Shown piece after piece: positions 34,579-42,952 of a stretch of DNA of 52,773 bases. The DNA comes from Anaerolineae bacterium (GTDB lineage Bacteria; Chloroflexota; Anaerolineae; Fen-1058), in NCBI GenBank assembly GCA_003154115.1, contig PMCF01000171.1, positions 10,903 to 63,675 of the forward strand, given 5' to 3'. Made by a program: the position numbers and the translations under genes. The notes below the pieces were generated by a model. That model saw only the letters and a list, made by a program, of their open reading frames with translations. It ran no database searches and was not told the origin of the DNA. The stretch's first letter is position 1. Every line of letters starts with the position of its first letter.

Positions 34579-36026
34579 GGGTTATAGTGGATATAGATGG
34601 GATTGCGATCGACCATTAATTTGATCTTGCCGTCGATGACGCCGTCACTGGCATCGGTGAGAATCTGCAAGCTGCCCGTTAAATGATCGGTCACACCGAT
34701 CTTGGCGTCGTTCACGGTATAGTGAGCCGAAGAAGTACAATCGGTAGGCAGAGTACCTATGCCAACCACCAGGCTAGGGCAATCGTACCAGATCACGTCG
34801 ACGCGTTCTGGACTGGATGTGCCGACTTTGTCGGTGAAGACGTAGCCTTCCAGATAGGACGAGCGAGTTTCGGCGAAGGTGAGCGGCCGATCATAGCGCG
34901 CTGCGTGCAGCTGCTCATTGAGGCGCACCAGCGCGTAATAGCTTGGGCGCGGCTGATAGGCGTTTTCTGCACCGTCCAACAAGCCGGGCTGATCAGGATC
35001 GACGTCGGTCATGGCATACCAGTTAGTCATCAGCAGGTTGGCCGCGGCGCCGCGTATCATGGTCTTGGGCACATAGCGCGCCTGAACCGCCTCCCCGCCC
35101 CAATCTGTAGGCGGTCGCGGAGAAACGACCCAACTGGTTTCGGTGCTCATCACGGGACGCGAGTAACCGTGCGCGGCCAGCATCTGCCGAAAACCGGCGG
35201 CCTTGCCAATGATGTCGCGCCCGTACTTTTCCCAGTTCGCCCGATAGACAGGATAGTAATGGAAATTGCCGATGTCAAAGCAGGTCCCCGTGCAGGCGGT
35301 GAGCATGTCATTCAAGAAATTGCGATCGAAGCTGCCGCCTTCGTCGGTAAACCAATCCAGCGCAATGCCGCCCATAACCACCTGTGCCTGGGGATTGGCG
35401 CTCTTAATGGCCGAATACGCCGCCTTTAAGTGCGCGGCGTACACTGCCCCCTGCCTGCCAAAGTTGGAGATATTATCCGGCTCGTTGTAGATTTCCCAGT
35501 AATGCACTTGCGGATAGCGGGCCGCCACTGCGCCGACAAACTCCTGAAAATCGGCCAGGTTGTTTACCGGCCCGTGAGGTTGGGCAGACGCCCACGTCGG
35601 ATTGCCTTCCAGGGTCACCACCAGGTTCACGCCGGCCGTGACCGCGTTGCTAATATTTTTATCCAGCGTCTCCCACTGGTAAAACTCCGGCGTGGTGTTA
35701 GTTGGCTCAATGTCAAACCAGGACACGCGCAGCCGCATCCAGCGCACGCCGGCAGCGACCGCATAGTCATAGCCCTTCTCCGCATCCAACCGATCATACA
35801 TCTGTACCGCCCAGGGGCCATACGGGCCGCTGGTATCATGGTTGGCTATTAAGGGCAACCAGGTCGTGTAAGTCAAGGCACTCGTGTTAACCTGAGAGCG
35901 AATCACGGGGCTCTTAACGCTGCTATCTAGCTGAGCCGCCACCGGACGAGTCAGCCAGAAGAAACCCGCGGCCAACAACACCAGGCTGGCAAACATCATC
36001 TTGAACCGATTATTTATCACTGCCAT
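34575..36026 (-). CDS. Exported glycoside hydrolase, clan GH-A-like (GH39/GH5-like)
   Basis: A 483-residue protein with a signal peptide (MFASLVLLAAGFFWLTRPVAA). The barrel starts near residue 68 with PWAVQMYDRLDAEKGYDYA. Catalytic elements are YWEIYNEPDNISN near residue 180 (acid/base Glu in NEP) and PVMSTETSWVVSP near residue 295 (nucleophile Glu). TYTTWLPLIAN lies just after the signal peptide (residues 53-62). The C-terminal 100 residues (SSPERVDVIWYD onward) form a small beta domain. A GAGGTGAT ribosome site precedes ATG 36026. It probably cleaves a beta-linked polysaccharide outside the cell, possibly the one made by this locus. Confidence 0.8.
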   Translation of the reverse strand: MAVINNRFKMMFASLVLLAAGFFWLTRPVAAQLDSSVKSPVIRSQVNTSALTYTTWLPLIANHDTSGPYGPWAVQMYDRLDAEKGYDYAVAAGVRWMRLRVSWFDIEPTNTTPEFYQWETLDKNISNAVTAGVNLVVTLEGNPTWASAQPHGPVNNLADFQEFVGAVAARYPQVHYWEIYNEPDNISNFGRQGAVYAAHLKAAYSAIKSANPQAQVVMGGIALDWFTDEGGSFDRNFLNDMLTACTGTCFDIGNFHYYPVYRANWEKYGRDIIGKAAGFRQMLAAHGYSRPVMSTETSWVVSPRPPTDWGGEAVQARYVPKTMIRGAAANLLMTNWYAMTDVDPDQPGLLDGAENAYQPRPSYYALVRLNEQLHAARYDRPLTFAETRSSYLEGYVFTDKVGTSSPERVDVIWYDCPSLVVGIGTLPTDCTSSAHYTVNDAKIGVTDHLTGSLQILTDASDGVIDGKIKLMVDRNPIYIHYNP

Positions 36027-36069
36027 GAAATATCATCACCTCGTAGAAAGATGTACGTGAACGGATTGT

Positions 36070-37227
36070 TTAGCGAAGAATGACCGGTAAAAAGATATGC
36101 TGTGTTTCATAAGCCGCCAGCCAGACTCCGCCATCGTCTGCCAACGCTATCCCAGTAGGCCGCAGCCCTGTCAACGGCAGCGGGTACGACGTAAACTGAT
36201 GGCTGCCAGGGGGGACGAACACAAACCGCCCCAACTGCCCCAATCTATCTTGTTGAGATACCCACAACGTGTTATTCATCATGCGGGTCAAAAACATCGG
36301 CGCCGCCAGCGGCAAAAACTGCCGTGGAGCTGTGCCTAAGGTTCCTTTGAAAGACAGGCCCAAGGCGCCCCGGCCTGGTTCAGTAAACCACAAATTAGAT
36401 GACGCATCAATAACCATATCGGTGGGGGCATAGCCCGGTGGAATGCCCGAGGAAATCTGCACCTCTTGACTGCCCGGCGTGAGTAACCCGATGCTATTAC
36501 TCATTGGCGCAGCAAACGCGATCTGATAGCTCGTAGGTGGGTTGATCACGATCACATCAATGCCGAAAGGATCAGCTGGTCCTAGCGCGAGTGAACTTGG
36601 CGGGTGAGTTGGATATTCTTGAAACACGTAATCAACCGTCGATGTGATCACGAGCCGATACAAACGCTTGGCATATTGTCCAGCGATCCAGATCGAGCCG
36701 TCTGGCGCGGCGTTGAGATCGGCCAGTCCGGCATTGGCTGGCAGGCCGTGCCCGTCAAACTCGTCGATGTGACCGGTGGCCGCATTCAGGCGCCCAACTC
36801 GATTCGCCCCGCGTTCCGTGAACCAGACATCGGCCCCGTCGGCCGTGATCAAAAATGGGCCGCTGTTTGTCGGCGCAGAGAGGAGATACTCGGCGGCCAG
36901 GGTATAACTTGTAGTACTCGTGAAGACAACATGGGCGATACGGTTAAGACCATACTCGGTCACCCAGACATGTGTGGGATTAGTGCCGCTTACCGCCACG
37001 CCGGTCGGCAGCGCACCGCTCGACAATGGTATCGTGATGAACGTCTGTGTGTCCGGCATGAAAAGATAGAGGTAACTGGCATTGGGTACGGGCGAGTCGA
37101 GAATGTTAAGAGGCTTGACACCCGCATGCGAGACCTCGGTCGTGCCATTCCACACGAGAGCCAGACCGGCCAGTGCCAGGCCAGCCGTCAACAGCGCACG
37201 CTTCCATACTGAAAAGTTGCGAGTCAT
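36070..37227 (-). CDS. Exported beta-propeller protein (Vgb/NHL-like)
   Basis: A 385-residue protein with a signal peptide (ALLTAGLALAGLALVWN). Repeated blades contain a W-(F/V/I)-(T/A)-E/G pattern: HVWVTEYGLNRIAHV, DVWFTERGANRVGRL, SIWIAGQYAKRLYRL, NLWFTEPGRGALGL and TLWVSQQDRLGQLGRF. They match virginiamycin-B-lyase-like or SMP-30-like propellers. It ends HIFLPVILR, the short motif seen in other exported proteins of this window. AGGAGG lies 6 nt before ATG 37227. I see no sign of lyase activity, so a binding or scaffold role is as likely as an enzyme. Confidence 0.78.
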   Translation of the reverse strand: MTRNFSVWKRALLTAGLALAGLALVWNGTTEVSHAGVKPLNILDSPVPNASYLYLFMPDTQTFITIPLSSGALPTGVAVSGTNPTHVWVTEYGLNRIAHVVFTSTTSYTLAAEYLLSAPTNSGPFLITADGADVWFTERGANRVGRLNAATGHIDEFDGHGLPANAGLADLNAAPDGSIWIAGQYAKRLYRLVITSTVDYVFQEYPTHPPSSLALGPADPFGIDVIVINPPTSYQIAFAAPMSNSIGLLTPGSQEVQISSGIPPGYAPTDMVIDASSNLWFTEPGRGALGLSFKGTLGTAPRQFLPLAAPMFLTRMMNNTLWVSQQDRLGQLGRFVFVPPGSHQFTSYPLPLTGLRPTGIALADDGGVWLAAYETQHIFLPVILR

Positions 37228-37407
37228 ACCATGCCTCCTTTAGAATAAGCGTAGAATTTCTACAGAACGGACATCCCTACTAAATGCGCGGAGCGGATCA
37301 AATGCGCTGGCGCTTACACAGCAAAGCGGGCGACCTACTGCCCGTCGTCCGCTGCCCATCTTACCACAGCCTTTTGATCTGCTCCGCCCATCCCGGAAAG
37401 GGGGGCC

Positions 37408-38037
37408 TCACAATTTCGCGCCGCACTCCGGGCAGAACTTGGGACTGCCTTCAATTTTGGTGCCGCATTCCGTGCAGAACTTCTCGCGCGTGATGGGTTG
37501 GCCGCATTCTGCGCAGAACTTCGCGCCGGGCGCGACACTCGCCCCGCAGTTGGGGCAGCCGCCCACCACGGTCTTCTCGAATTTTTCTTTGGTGATGTAG
37601 GTCGCCTCTTGCGCCACCTGACGCGCCTGCTGCACCGCTGCATCCGTCTGCGCCGCCGAGTATTCGGCTTCCAGATCAGGCGCGCACTCTAAACACAGTC
37701 CCCGCTGCGGATTCCAGCAAGTGTCGTCCACCCACTTGGCACAGCGCTTGCACTGCTTAAAGTACGGCTTGACTTCTTCGATCGCCTTCTGAAATTCGGC
37801 GTCGTGCTGCTTTTCCCAGGCGGCCGAATGCATGCGATGACTGGCATCGGCCGCATTGCCAAACAACCCACCAAACAGCCCGCTCGCCACATCCAGTGCG
37901 TCATTCAAAGTGTTCGTGCTGGAACCGCGAAACGTGCTCTGATAGCCGCTGCCACAGCGATCGCAATAGAACTCAAATTGGAAACCGCGATCCGTGCTGT
38001 CATCCCGAAAGTTTCGAGTGAACTTGATCAGCGCCAT
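37408..38037 (-). CDS. Multi-zinc-ribbon cytoplasmic protein of unknown function
   Basis: A 209-residue protein with no signal peptide. CxxC pairs occur near residues 25-28 (CDRC), 94-118 (CKRC, CLEC), and in the C-terminal 55 residues, which hold three tandem zinc ribbons (CPNCGASVAPGAKFCAECG, FCTECGTKIEGS, FCPECGAKL). The middle part (residues 45-90) is small-residue rich with GLFGGLFG. It belongs to the bacterial zinc-ribbon proteins that often bind nucleic acid or partner proteins. It is monocistronic, with a strong promoter (38078-38106). Function is not known. Confidence 0.78.
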   Translation of the reverse strand: MALIKFTRNFRDDSTDRGFQFEFYCDRCGSGYQSTFRGSSTNTLNDALDVASGLFGGLFGNAADASHRMHSAAWEKQHDAEFQKAIEEVKPYFKQCKRCAKWVDDTCWNPQRGLCLECAPDLEAEYSAAQTDAAVQQARQVAQEATYITKEKFEKTVVGGCPNCGASVAPGAKFCAECGQPITREKFCTECGTKIEGSPKFCPECGAKL

Positions 38038-38077
38038 GCCACTTTCTCCATCCGTATTAAAATGACGATCGCGCGAG

Positions 38078-38106
38078 ATTATAGACGATGCCTATTTTTT
38101 TGTCCA
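38078..38106 (-). promoter_or_regulatory. Strong sigma70-like promoter of the zinc-ribbon gene
   Basis: On the minus strand the -35 is TGGACA (38101-38106) and the -10 is TATAAT (38078-38083), with a 17-nt spacer. It lies 41 nt upstream of ATG 38037. Hexamers and spacing are identical to the Wzt-operon promoter at 33012-33040. Confidence 0.75.
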
Positions 38107-38283
38107 CCGAATAGGGCCGGCAAGCCGCCGCCCGCCGATCGGGGCTTGACGCTCACCCGATCGAATGAGCATCATCCCGTGCGCCGATGACATTCGCCAC
38201 TCCCCGGCCGGCCATCTCATGGTAAACTGGAAGCGTACCTGATAGCGAACAGCCCATCTCTACATTCCATACAGGAGCGATCC

Positions 38284-39195
38284 ATGACAGCCCAACTCAT
38301 CGATGGAAAAGCCATTGCCGCCGCGATTCATGAAGAAGTGCGCGTAGCTGCCGCAGAACTGAAGGCCAAGCACGGCATCACGCCCGGCTTGGCCACGGTG
38401 CTCGTCGGCGATAACCCGGCCTCGCATTCATACGTCAAGGGCAAGCGCCAGGCTTGCGCCGAAGACGGACTCGAATCGTTTCCGAATGAACTGCCCGCCG
38501 ATACGCCCCAGGCCGACGTCATCGCTTTAGTGAAGCGACTTGGCGAAGACCCGAAAGTGCATGGCATTTTGGTGCAGCTGCCCCTGCCGGGTCACATCAA
38601 CGAAGAAGCCGTGCTGAACGCCGTACCCATCACCAAAGACGTGGATGGCTTCCATCCCGTCAACATCGGCAAGCTGGGCATGAAGAACCGCGAACCCTCG
38701 TTCGAGCCATGCACGCCCGCCGGGGTGATCGAACTGCTCGATCGGATCGGCGCCAAGATCGAAGGGGCAAGCGCCGTCGTGTTGGGCCGCAGCAACATCG
38801 TCGGACTGCCCGTGTCGCTCTTGCTGCTGGGCCGCAACGCGACCGTGACCGTGTGCCATTCGCGCACGAAGGACATCGCCGCGGTGGTACGCCAGGCCGA
38901 TATTTTGGTGGCGGCGATCGGGAAAGCGAAGTTCGTCAAAGCCGAATGGGTCAAGCCCGGCGCGGTCGTGATCGACGTGGGCGTGAACAGCCTCCCGGTA
39001 CTGAATCCCGATGGCACTCAAGCCATCAGCGAGAAGACCGGCAAGCCCCGAACCAAGCTCGTGGGCGACTGTGACTTTGAAGCCGTGAAGGAAGTCGCCT
39101 CGGCGATTACGCCGGTGCCCGGTGGGGTGGGCCCCATGACCATCGCGATGTTGATGAAGAACACCCTGCGCGCCGCGCAGCAGTCGGTGAAGTAA
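38284..39195 (+). CDS. folD: Bifunctional methylenetetrahydrofolate dehydrogenase/cyclohydrolase
   Basis: A 303-residue FolD. It oxidises 5,10-methylene-THF to methenyl-THF and hydrolyses it to 10-formyl-THF in the cytoplasm, feeding purine and formyl-methionine synthesis. Visible motifs are SHSYVKGKRQACAEDG with the catalytic Lys near residue 57, VQLPLPGHINEEAVLNAV, the NAD(P)-binding GRSNIVGLPVSLLLL near residue 168 and the C-terminal PVPGGVGPMTIAMLM. The ribosome site AGGAG (38273-38277) lies 6 nt before the ATG. Length is normal with no damage. It is convergent with the deacetylase-family gene, separated by a hairpin. Confidence 0.96.
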   Translation: MTAQLIDGKAIAAAIHEEVRVAAAELKAKHGITPGLATVLVGDNPASHSYVKGKRQACAEDGLESFPNELPADTPQADVIALVKRLGEDPKVHGILVQLPLPGHINEEAVLNAVPITKDVDGFHPVNIGKLGMKNREPSFEPCTPAGVIELLDRIGAKIEGASAVVLGRSNIVGLPVSLLLLGRNATVTVCHSRTKDIAAVVRQADILVAAIGKAKFVKAEWVKPGAVVIDVGVNSLPVLNPDGTQAISEKTGKPRTKLVGDCDFEAVKEVASAITPVPGGVGPMTIAMLMKNTLRAAQQSVK

Positions 39196-39199
39196 AACC

Positions 39200-39272
39200 G
39201 AGTGAGGGACAGAGAGAAGGAGAGAAGGAGAGACTGATAATCTCTCCTTCTCTCCCCTTCAATCTCTCTATC
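39200..39272. terminator. Hairpin between convergent folD and the deacetylase gene
   Basis: A purine-rich arm is followed by its near-complement. The inner stem GAGAAGGAGAGA (39222-39233) pairs perfectly with TCTCTCCTTCTC (39241-39252) across a 7-nt loop. The outer parts continue imperfectly. No T-run follows. Placed between convergent genes, it probably terminates or stabilises transcripts. It resembles the repeat family at 40885, 41911 and 45244, though its period is nearer 8 than 7. Confidence 0.6.
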
Positions 39273-39278
39273 ATCTGG

Positions 39279-40340
39279 TCAGGAACTGAACGGCTCCAGG
39301 AACGCCACCACGTTTTTCCCCAACACCTCCGTATTGTAGCCGCCTTCCTGGACGAGCACCGTCGGCAAGTTGAGGGCGCGTAAGCGCTGGGCCACCGCCA
39401 CATAATCGGATGTGATCAGATCGAATTTACTGATCGGATCGTCGCCGTACGTATCGAACCCGACCGCAATCACCAGCGCCCACGGATCGAATAAGCGAAT
39501 GCGATCGAAGACCAAGTCCAGCGTCTTGAGATACCACTCGCCGGTGGCGCCGGGCGGCAGCGGGATGTTGAGGTTGTAACCTTCACCCGCACCCGCGCCC
39601 ACTTCATCGGCAAAGCCCACGAAATACGGATAGTCCATGCGTGGATCACAGTGGATCGAGATCGTCAGCACCCGATCGTCTTCCCAGAAAATATCCTGCG
39701 TACCGTTACCGTGATGATAGTCGATGTCGATCACCGCCACGCGGCCGCGCACGCTCAGAATTTTGGCCGCAATCGCCGTGTTGTTGAAATAACAGTAACC
39801 GCCGCTGAAATCACGTCCGGCATGATGCCCCGGCGGGCGGCACAACGCATAGGCCGATCGGTCGCCGTACAACACGAGGTTGGCGGCCGTCATCGCGCAC
39901 GTGGCCGCCCCCAGCGCCGCTTCATACGTTCCCTCGATCAACGGCGCAGTGAGATCAAACGTGTAATAGCCGTAACCTTCAGCCGCGTTCAAACGCGCCT
40001 CGCCCTTTAACCTGCGGCGCGCGCGTGGCGGCGGAAAGCAAGACGGATAGTAGGTCGGCGGATACCCTTCGGGCAAGAGTGGATTCGTCGCCAGCCACTC
40101 CTTGAATCCGTTGCGAATGAACCACACATAGTCGCCGTCGTGCACCAGCAAGGGCAGGCTCTCGTGGCGGCCTTCTTCCGGCGTCACGATTTTCGCCCAC
40201 GACGTAGCCCGCAGCGCCTCAAGCATGATCTCGGCCCGCTGCGGCGATTCATAGTAAGGCATGATCCGGCCGCCCGACCCAATCTCAAACGTGGGATGAT
40301 GCCGCTGATAAGTTTCGGAATGAACGATGGGAAGCGTCAT
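39279..40340 (-). CDS. Histone deacetylase / acetylpolyamine amidohydrolase family protein
   Basis: A 353-residue arginase-deacetylase-fold enzyme. It has CRPPGHHAGRDFSGG at residues 167-180 (catalytic His pair), AVIDIDYHHGNGTQD at 202-216 (zinc-binding Asp-x-His), FNNTAIAAKIL and AVGFDTYGDDPISKF near residue 310 (third zinc ligand). Residues 85-125 form an insert rich in Pro/Arg. Bacterial members remove acyl groups from small amines or lysines, with a zinc-activated water. It acts in the cytoplasm. Divergent from tilS with an 81-nt gap. The substrate cannot be chosen from sequence alone. Confidence 0.88.
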   Translation of the reverse strand: MTLPIVHSETYQRHHPTFEIGSGGRIMPYYESPQRAEIMLEALRATSWAKIVTPEEGRHESLPLLVHDGDYVWFIRNGFKEWLATNPLLPEGYPPTYYPSCFPPPRARRRLKGEARLNAAEGYGYYTFDLTAPLIEGTYEAALGAATCAMTAANLVLYGDRSAYALCRPPGHHAGRDFSGGYCYFNNTAIAAKILSVRGRVAVIDIDYHHGNGTQDIFWEDDRVLTISIHCDPRMDYPYFVGFADEVGAGAGEGYNLNIPLPPGATGEWYLKTLDLVFDRIRLFDPWALVIAVGFDTYGDDPISKFDLITSDYVAVAQRLRALNLPTVLVQEGGYNTEVLGKNVVAFLEPFSS

Positions 40341-40382
40341 GGCTTATCTCTCCCGACTGTGACCAACTACCGCGTAGTCGTC

Positions 40383-40411
40383 TTGCAACCCTTACTGCTT
40401 GTCATTATAAT
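40383..40411 (+). promoter_or_regulatory. Promoter of tilS, suggesting a leaderless mRNA
   Basis: The -10 TATAAT (40406-40411) is perfect and the -35 TTGCAA (40383-40388) is partial, with 17 nt between. Only 10 nt separate the -10 from ATG 40422, so transcription should start at or within a few bases of the ATG. There is no ribosome site. Confidence 0.6.
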
Positions 40412-40421
40412 CCAATTTAGC

Positions 40422-41900
40422 ATGGATTTCCTGACTGATCTTCACCGCTTCATCACCCGCTACGATCTACTCCCGCGCGGCTCGCCCGTCATCGTCGGCG
40501 TGTCGGGCGGGGCCGATTCGCTGTGCTTGCTGCACACCCTGCACACGCTCGCGCCTGACAATGAGTGGCGCCTGCATGTCGCGCACCTCAACCATCAACT
40601 GCGTGGAGCAGCCGCGCAGGCCGATGCGGACTTCGTGCGCGACATCGCCCGGCAATGGAACCTGCCCAGCACGATCGAATCACGCGACGTAGCGGCTTTT
40701 GCGCGTCGCCACAAACTCTCGCTTGAGGAAGCGGCCCGTCAAGTGCGCTATGGATTCTTGTTGGAGGTAGCCCTCACCCAGCACAGCGACGTCATTGCCG
40801 TCGCGCACAACGCCGACGATCAAACTGAATCTGTCCTCATGCACTTGCTGCGTGGCAGCGGTTTGGCCGGTTTGCGCGGCATGCAATCTAAAATGTTGAT
40901 TGCTGATTTGCGATTGCTGATTGCCCGTTCATCTAATCAGCCATCAGCCATCAGCCATCAACAATCCAAAATCTATCTTGTGCGGCCTCTGCTCGAAACG
41001 CCGCGCTCCGCTATCGAAGAGTATTGCCAGGAGAATAATCTTCACCCGCGCCTCGATGCCACCAATGCCGACACCACCTACTTTCGCAATCGCCTGCGTC
41101 ACGAATTGCTGCCGACACTGGAGACCTACAACCCCAACATTCGATCGATCCTGCGCCGCACGGCGGACGTCATCGCCGCCGAGGTTGAAATCCTGCAAGC
41201 CCACACGAACTACGCCTGGGACATGACCGTCGTGGTAGAATCGACCACGGCGGTCACGTTCAATCTGTTATTGTGGCGCGAACAACCGATCGGGGTGCAG
41301 CGCGCTCTGCTGCGTAAAGCGATTCATCAACTCCGGCCGCCGCTGCGCGATATCGACTTCGGGCACATTGAAGATGCGCTCGAGATTTTGCAGCGCGCCC
41401 ACACCGGCGATCAAGTGACGCTGCCGCAGCATCTCTTGATCGAAGTGAGCTACGACACTTTTACAATTTCACCGCGCGAGGAACTGGCCCAACCCGATTG
41501 GCCGCAGCTGCCCGAAGGATTCACGTCGCTGGCCATCGACGTACCCGGTGTTACGCCTTTGCCGGAATCGATCTGGCGGCTGGAAGCAGAAATCCTCGCA
41601 GGAGAAGTTGAACCGACGGGAGGGTTGACCGCGCTCCTCGACGCCGCTGCACTGCCCGGCCCGCTGATCATGCGCCCGCGCACCAGCCGCGATCGCTTTC
41701 ATCCGCAAGGGATGCCGTCGCCCGTGGGGCTGAAAGACTGGATGATCAACGCCAAAATTCCGCGCGCCATTCGCGATCGCTTGCCGCTCATCACCTCCAA
41801 CGATCAGATCGTGTGGGTGCCGGGCTTCCGTGTGGGGCAGCCGGTCTTGGTGACAGAGAATACACGGCAAATAATCAAGCTGGAATTCAAGAAAGGTTGA
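40422..41900 (+). CDS. tilS: tRNA(Ile)-lysidine synthetase with an in-frame repeat insertion
   Basis: A 492-residue TilS. It ligates lysine to C34 of tRNA-Ile(CAU) with ATP, changing codon reading from AUG to AUA. The PP-loop VGVSGGADSLCLL is at residues 25-37, then HLNHQLRG and VAHNADDQTESVLMHLL. C-terminal substrate domains include DRFHPQGMPSPVGLKDW and VWVPGFRVG. The open frame runs back to 40140 inside the opposite-strand gene, but ATG 40422 fits the family start and the promoter. Residues about 155-184 are an extra segment rich in Ser, Gln, Ile and Leu, encoded by a heptad-phased inverted repeat. It sits between RGM and LVRPLLE, where relatives have a short loop. Confidence 0.93.
   Translation: MDFLTDLHRFITRYDLLPRGSPVIVGVSGGADSLCLLHTLHTLAPDNEWRLHVAHLNHQLRGAAAQADADFVRDIARQWNLPSTIESRDVAAFARRHKLSLEEAARQVRYGFLLEVALTQHSDVIAVAHNADDQTESVLMHLLRGSGLAGLRGMQSKMLIADLRLLIARSSNQPSAISHQQSKIYLVRPLLETPRSAIEEYCQENNLHPRLDATNADTTYFRNRLRHELLPTLETYNPNIRSILRRTADVIAAEVEILQAHTNYAWDMTVVVESTTAVTFNLLLWREQPIGVQRALLRKAIHQLRPPLRDIDFGHIEDALEILQRAHTGDQVTLPQHLLIEVSYDTFTISPREELAQPDWPQLPEGFTSLAIDVPGVTPLPESIWRLEAEILAGEVEPTGGLTALLDAAALPGPLIMRPRTSRDRFHPQGMPSPVGLKDWMINAKIPRAIRDRLPLITSNDQIVWVPGFRVGQPVLVTENTRQIIKLEFKKG
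40885..40975. repeat. Heptad-phased inverted repeat inserted inside tilS
   Basis: The left arm (40892-40923) is built from 7-nt units like GATTGCT/GATTTGC/GATTGCT. The right arm (40935-40962) is CAGCCAT repeated three times, then CAACAAT. The arms are imperfect complements around an 11-nt loop. The whole element is in frame with tilS and adds about 28-30 residues. Confidence 0.75.
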
Positions 41901-41910
41901 CCAGATGCAA

Positions 41911-41975
41911 CGTGGTGCGTAGTGCGTGGTGCGTGAAGCATGATCACGAAACACGCACCACGAAACACGCATCAC
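41911..41975. repeat. Heptad-phased inverted repeat between tilS and the EamA gene
   Basis: The left arm is built from units like GGTGCGT/AGTGCGT/GGTGCGT and the right arm from CACGCAC/CACGAAA/CACGCAT. The inner stem CGTGGTGCGTG (41925-41935) pairs perfectly with 41952-41962 across a 16-nt loop. It fills almost the whole 80-nt gap between tilS and the next ATG at 41981. Confidence 0.75.
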
Positions 41976-41980
41976 ACTCT

Positions 41981-42949
41981 ATGGACTTTCCACTCGACGC
42001 TCAAGCTCAACTGCACGAACGCGCACGGCTCAATCGCGGCTACACCCTCGGCCTGATCGGCATTGCCTTCTGGTCGACGACGGCCATCTTCATCAGCTAT
42101 CTGCTGAAGAACTACCCGCTGCAGCCGTTAACGTTAGCCTTCTGGCGCGATCTCTTTGTCGTCGGCGCTCTCACGATCGGGTTGGCCGTCTTCCGCCGCA
42201 GCGCGCTGCGCGTCGCTCCGAATCAACGCCGCTTTTTGATCGCCTACGGTTTCTCCCTGACGCTGATGAACATCTCGTGGACGCTGTCGGTAGCGTTGAA
42301 CGGCGCGGCGGTGTCCACCGTCATGGTCTACGCGTCACCCGGCATCACGGCCCTCGCCGCGCACTTCTTTTTCAAAGAGCGGATCAGTCCCATTCGCGTG
42401 GGCGCGTTTATCAGCGCGTTGCTCGGCGCGTTCTTCGTCGCCAAAGCCAACGATCCCGCGCAATGGAATATGAATGCGGGCGGCATCATCATCGGCGTGT
42501 TGTCGGCCTTTGGCTTTGCGTTCTACAGCTTGATGGGCAAAGCGGCAGCGCAACGCCGCATCAATTCGTGGACGGCGACGCTGAGCGCGTTTAGTGTCGC
42601 GGCGATCTTTCTGCTCCCCACCACGCTGATCACGTTAGCCATCGGCCAATCCACCGCTCCGATCGGCGCTGCCGCGTCCTACAGTTTGCTCTCGCTGGGT
42701 AAACAGTGGGATGGCTGGCTCATCTTGTTCATTCTCGCCGTCGTCCCCACGCTCGGCGGATTCGGCCTGTACACGGCCAGCCTGGGCTATCTGTCCGCCG
42801 GTACCGCCAACTTGCTCGCCACGTTGGAACCCGTGCTGACCACGATTCTGGCTTATCTATTGCTGCATGAATCACTGTCACCGACGCAGCTCATCGGCGG
42901 CGCGTTGATCGTCCTCAGCGTCATCTCCTTGCGATTGGAAGAAAGGTAA
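41981..42949 (+). CDS. EamA/DMT family membrane transporter
   Basis: A 322-residue protein with ten membrane segments in two repeated EamA halves. The first half begins GYTLGLIGIAFWSTTAIFIS and the second half NMNAGGIIIGVLSAFGFAFY. Each ends with a conserved YxSLxxGTANLLATLEPVLT-like or VYASPGITALAAHFFF stretch. Members export metabolites such as amino acids or purines from the cytoplasm. The open frame extends back to 41813 within tilS; ATG 41981 lies just after the hairpin and before the first helix. It is followed after 3 nt by the ModE-like regulator gene, so the two are coexpressed. Substrate unknown. Confidence 0.88.
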   Translation: MDFPLDAQAQLHERARLNRGYTLGLIGIAFWSTTAIFISYLLKNYPLQPLTLAFWRDLFVVGALTIGLAVFRRSALRVAPNQRRFLIAYGFSLTLMNISWTLSVALNGAAVSTVMVYASPGITALAAHFFFKERISPIRVGAFISALLGAFFVAKANDPAQWNMNAGGIIIGVLSAFGFAFYSLMGKAAAQRRINSWTATLSAFSVAAIFLLPTTLITLAIGQSTAPIGAAASYSLLSLGKQWDGWLILFILAVVPTLGGFGLYTASLGYLSAGTANLLATLEPVLTTILAYLLLHESLSPTQLIGGALIVLSVISLRLEER

Positions 42950-42952
42950 AAC

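Noticed and set aside
37251-37263. Palindrome GTAGAATTTCTAC upstream of the propeller gene
   Set aside because: Only 6-bp arms around a single central base. It could be an operator, but there is no second copy or regulator to support it.
38527-39021. A 164-residue open frame opposite folD
   Set aside because: It is an antisense shadow of a conserved gene with His/Asp-rich composition caused by the folD codon pattern.
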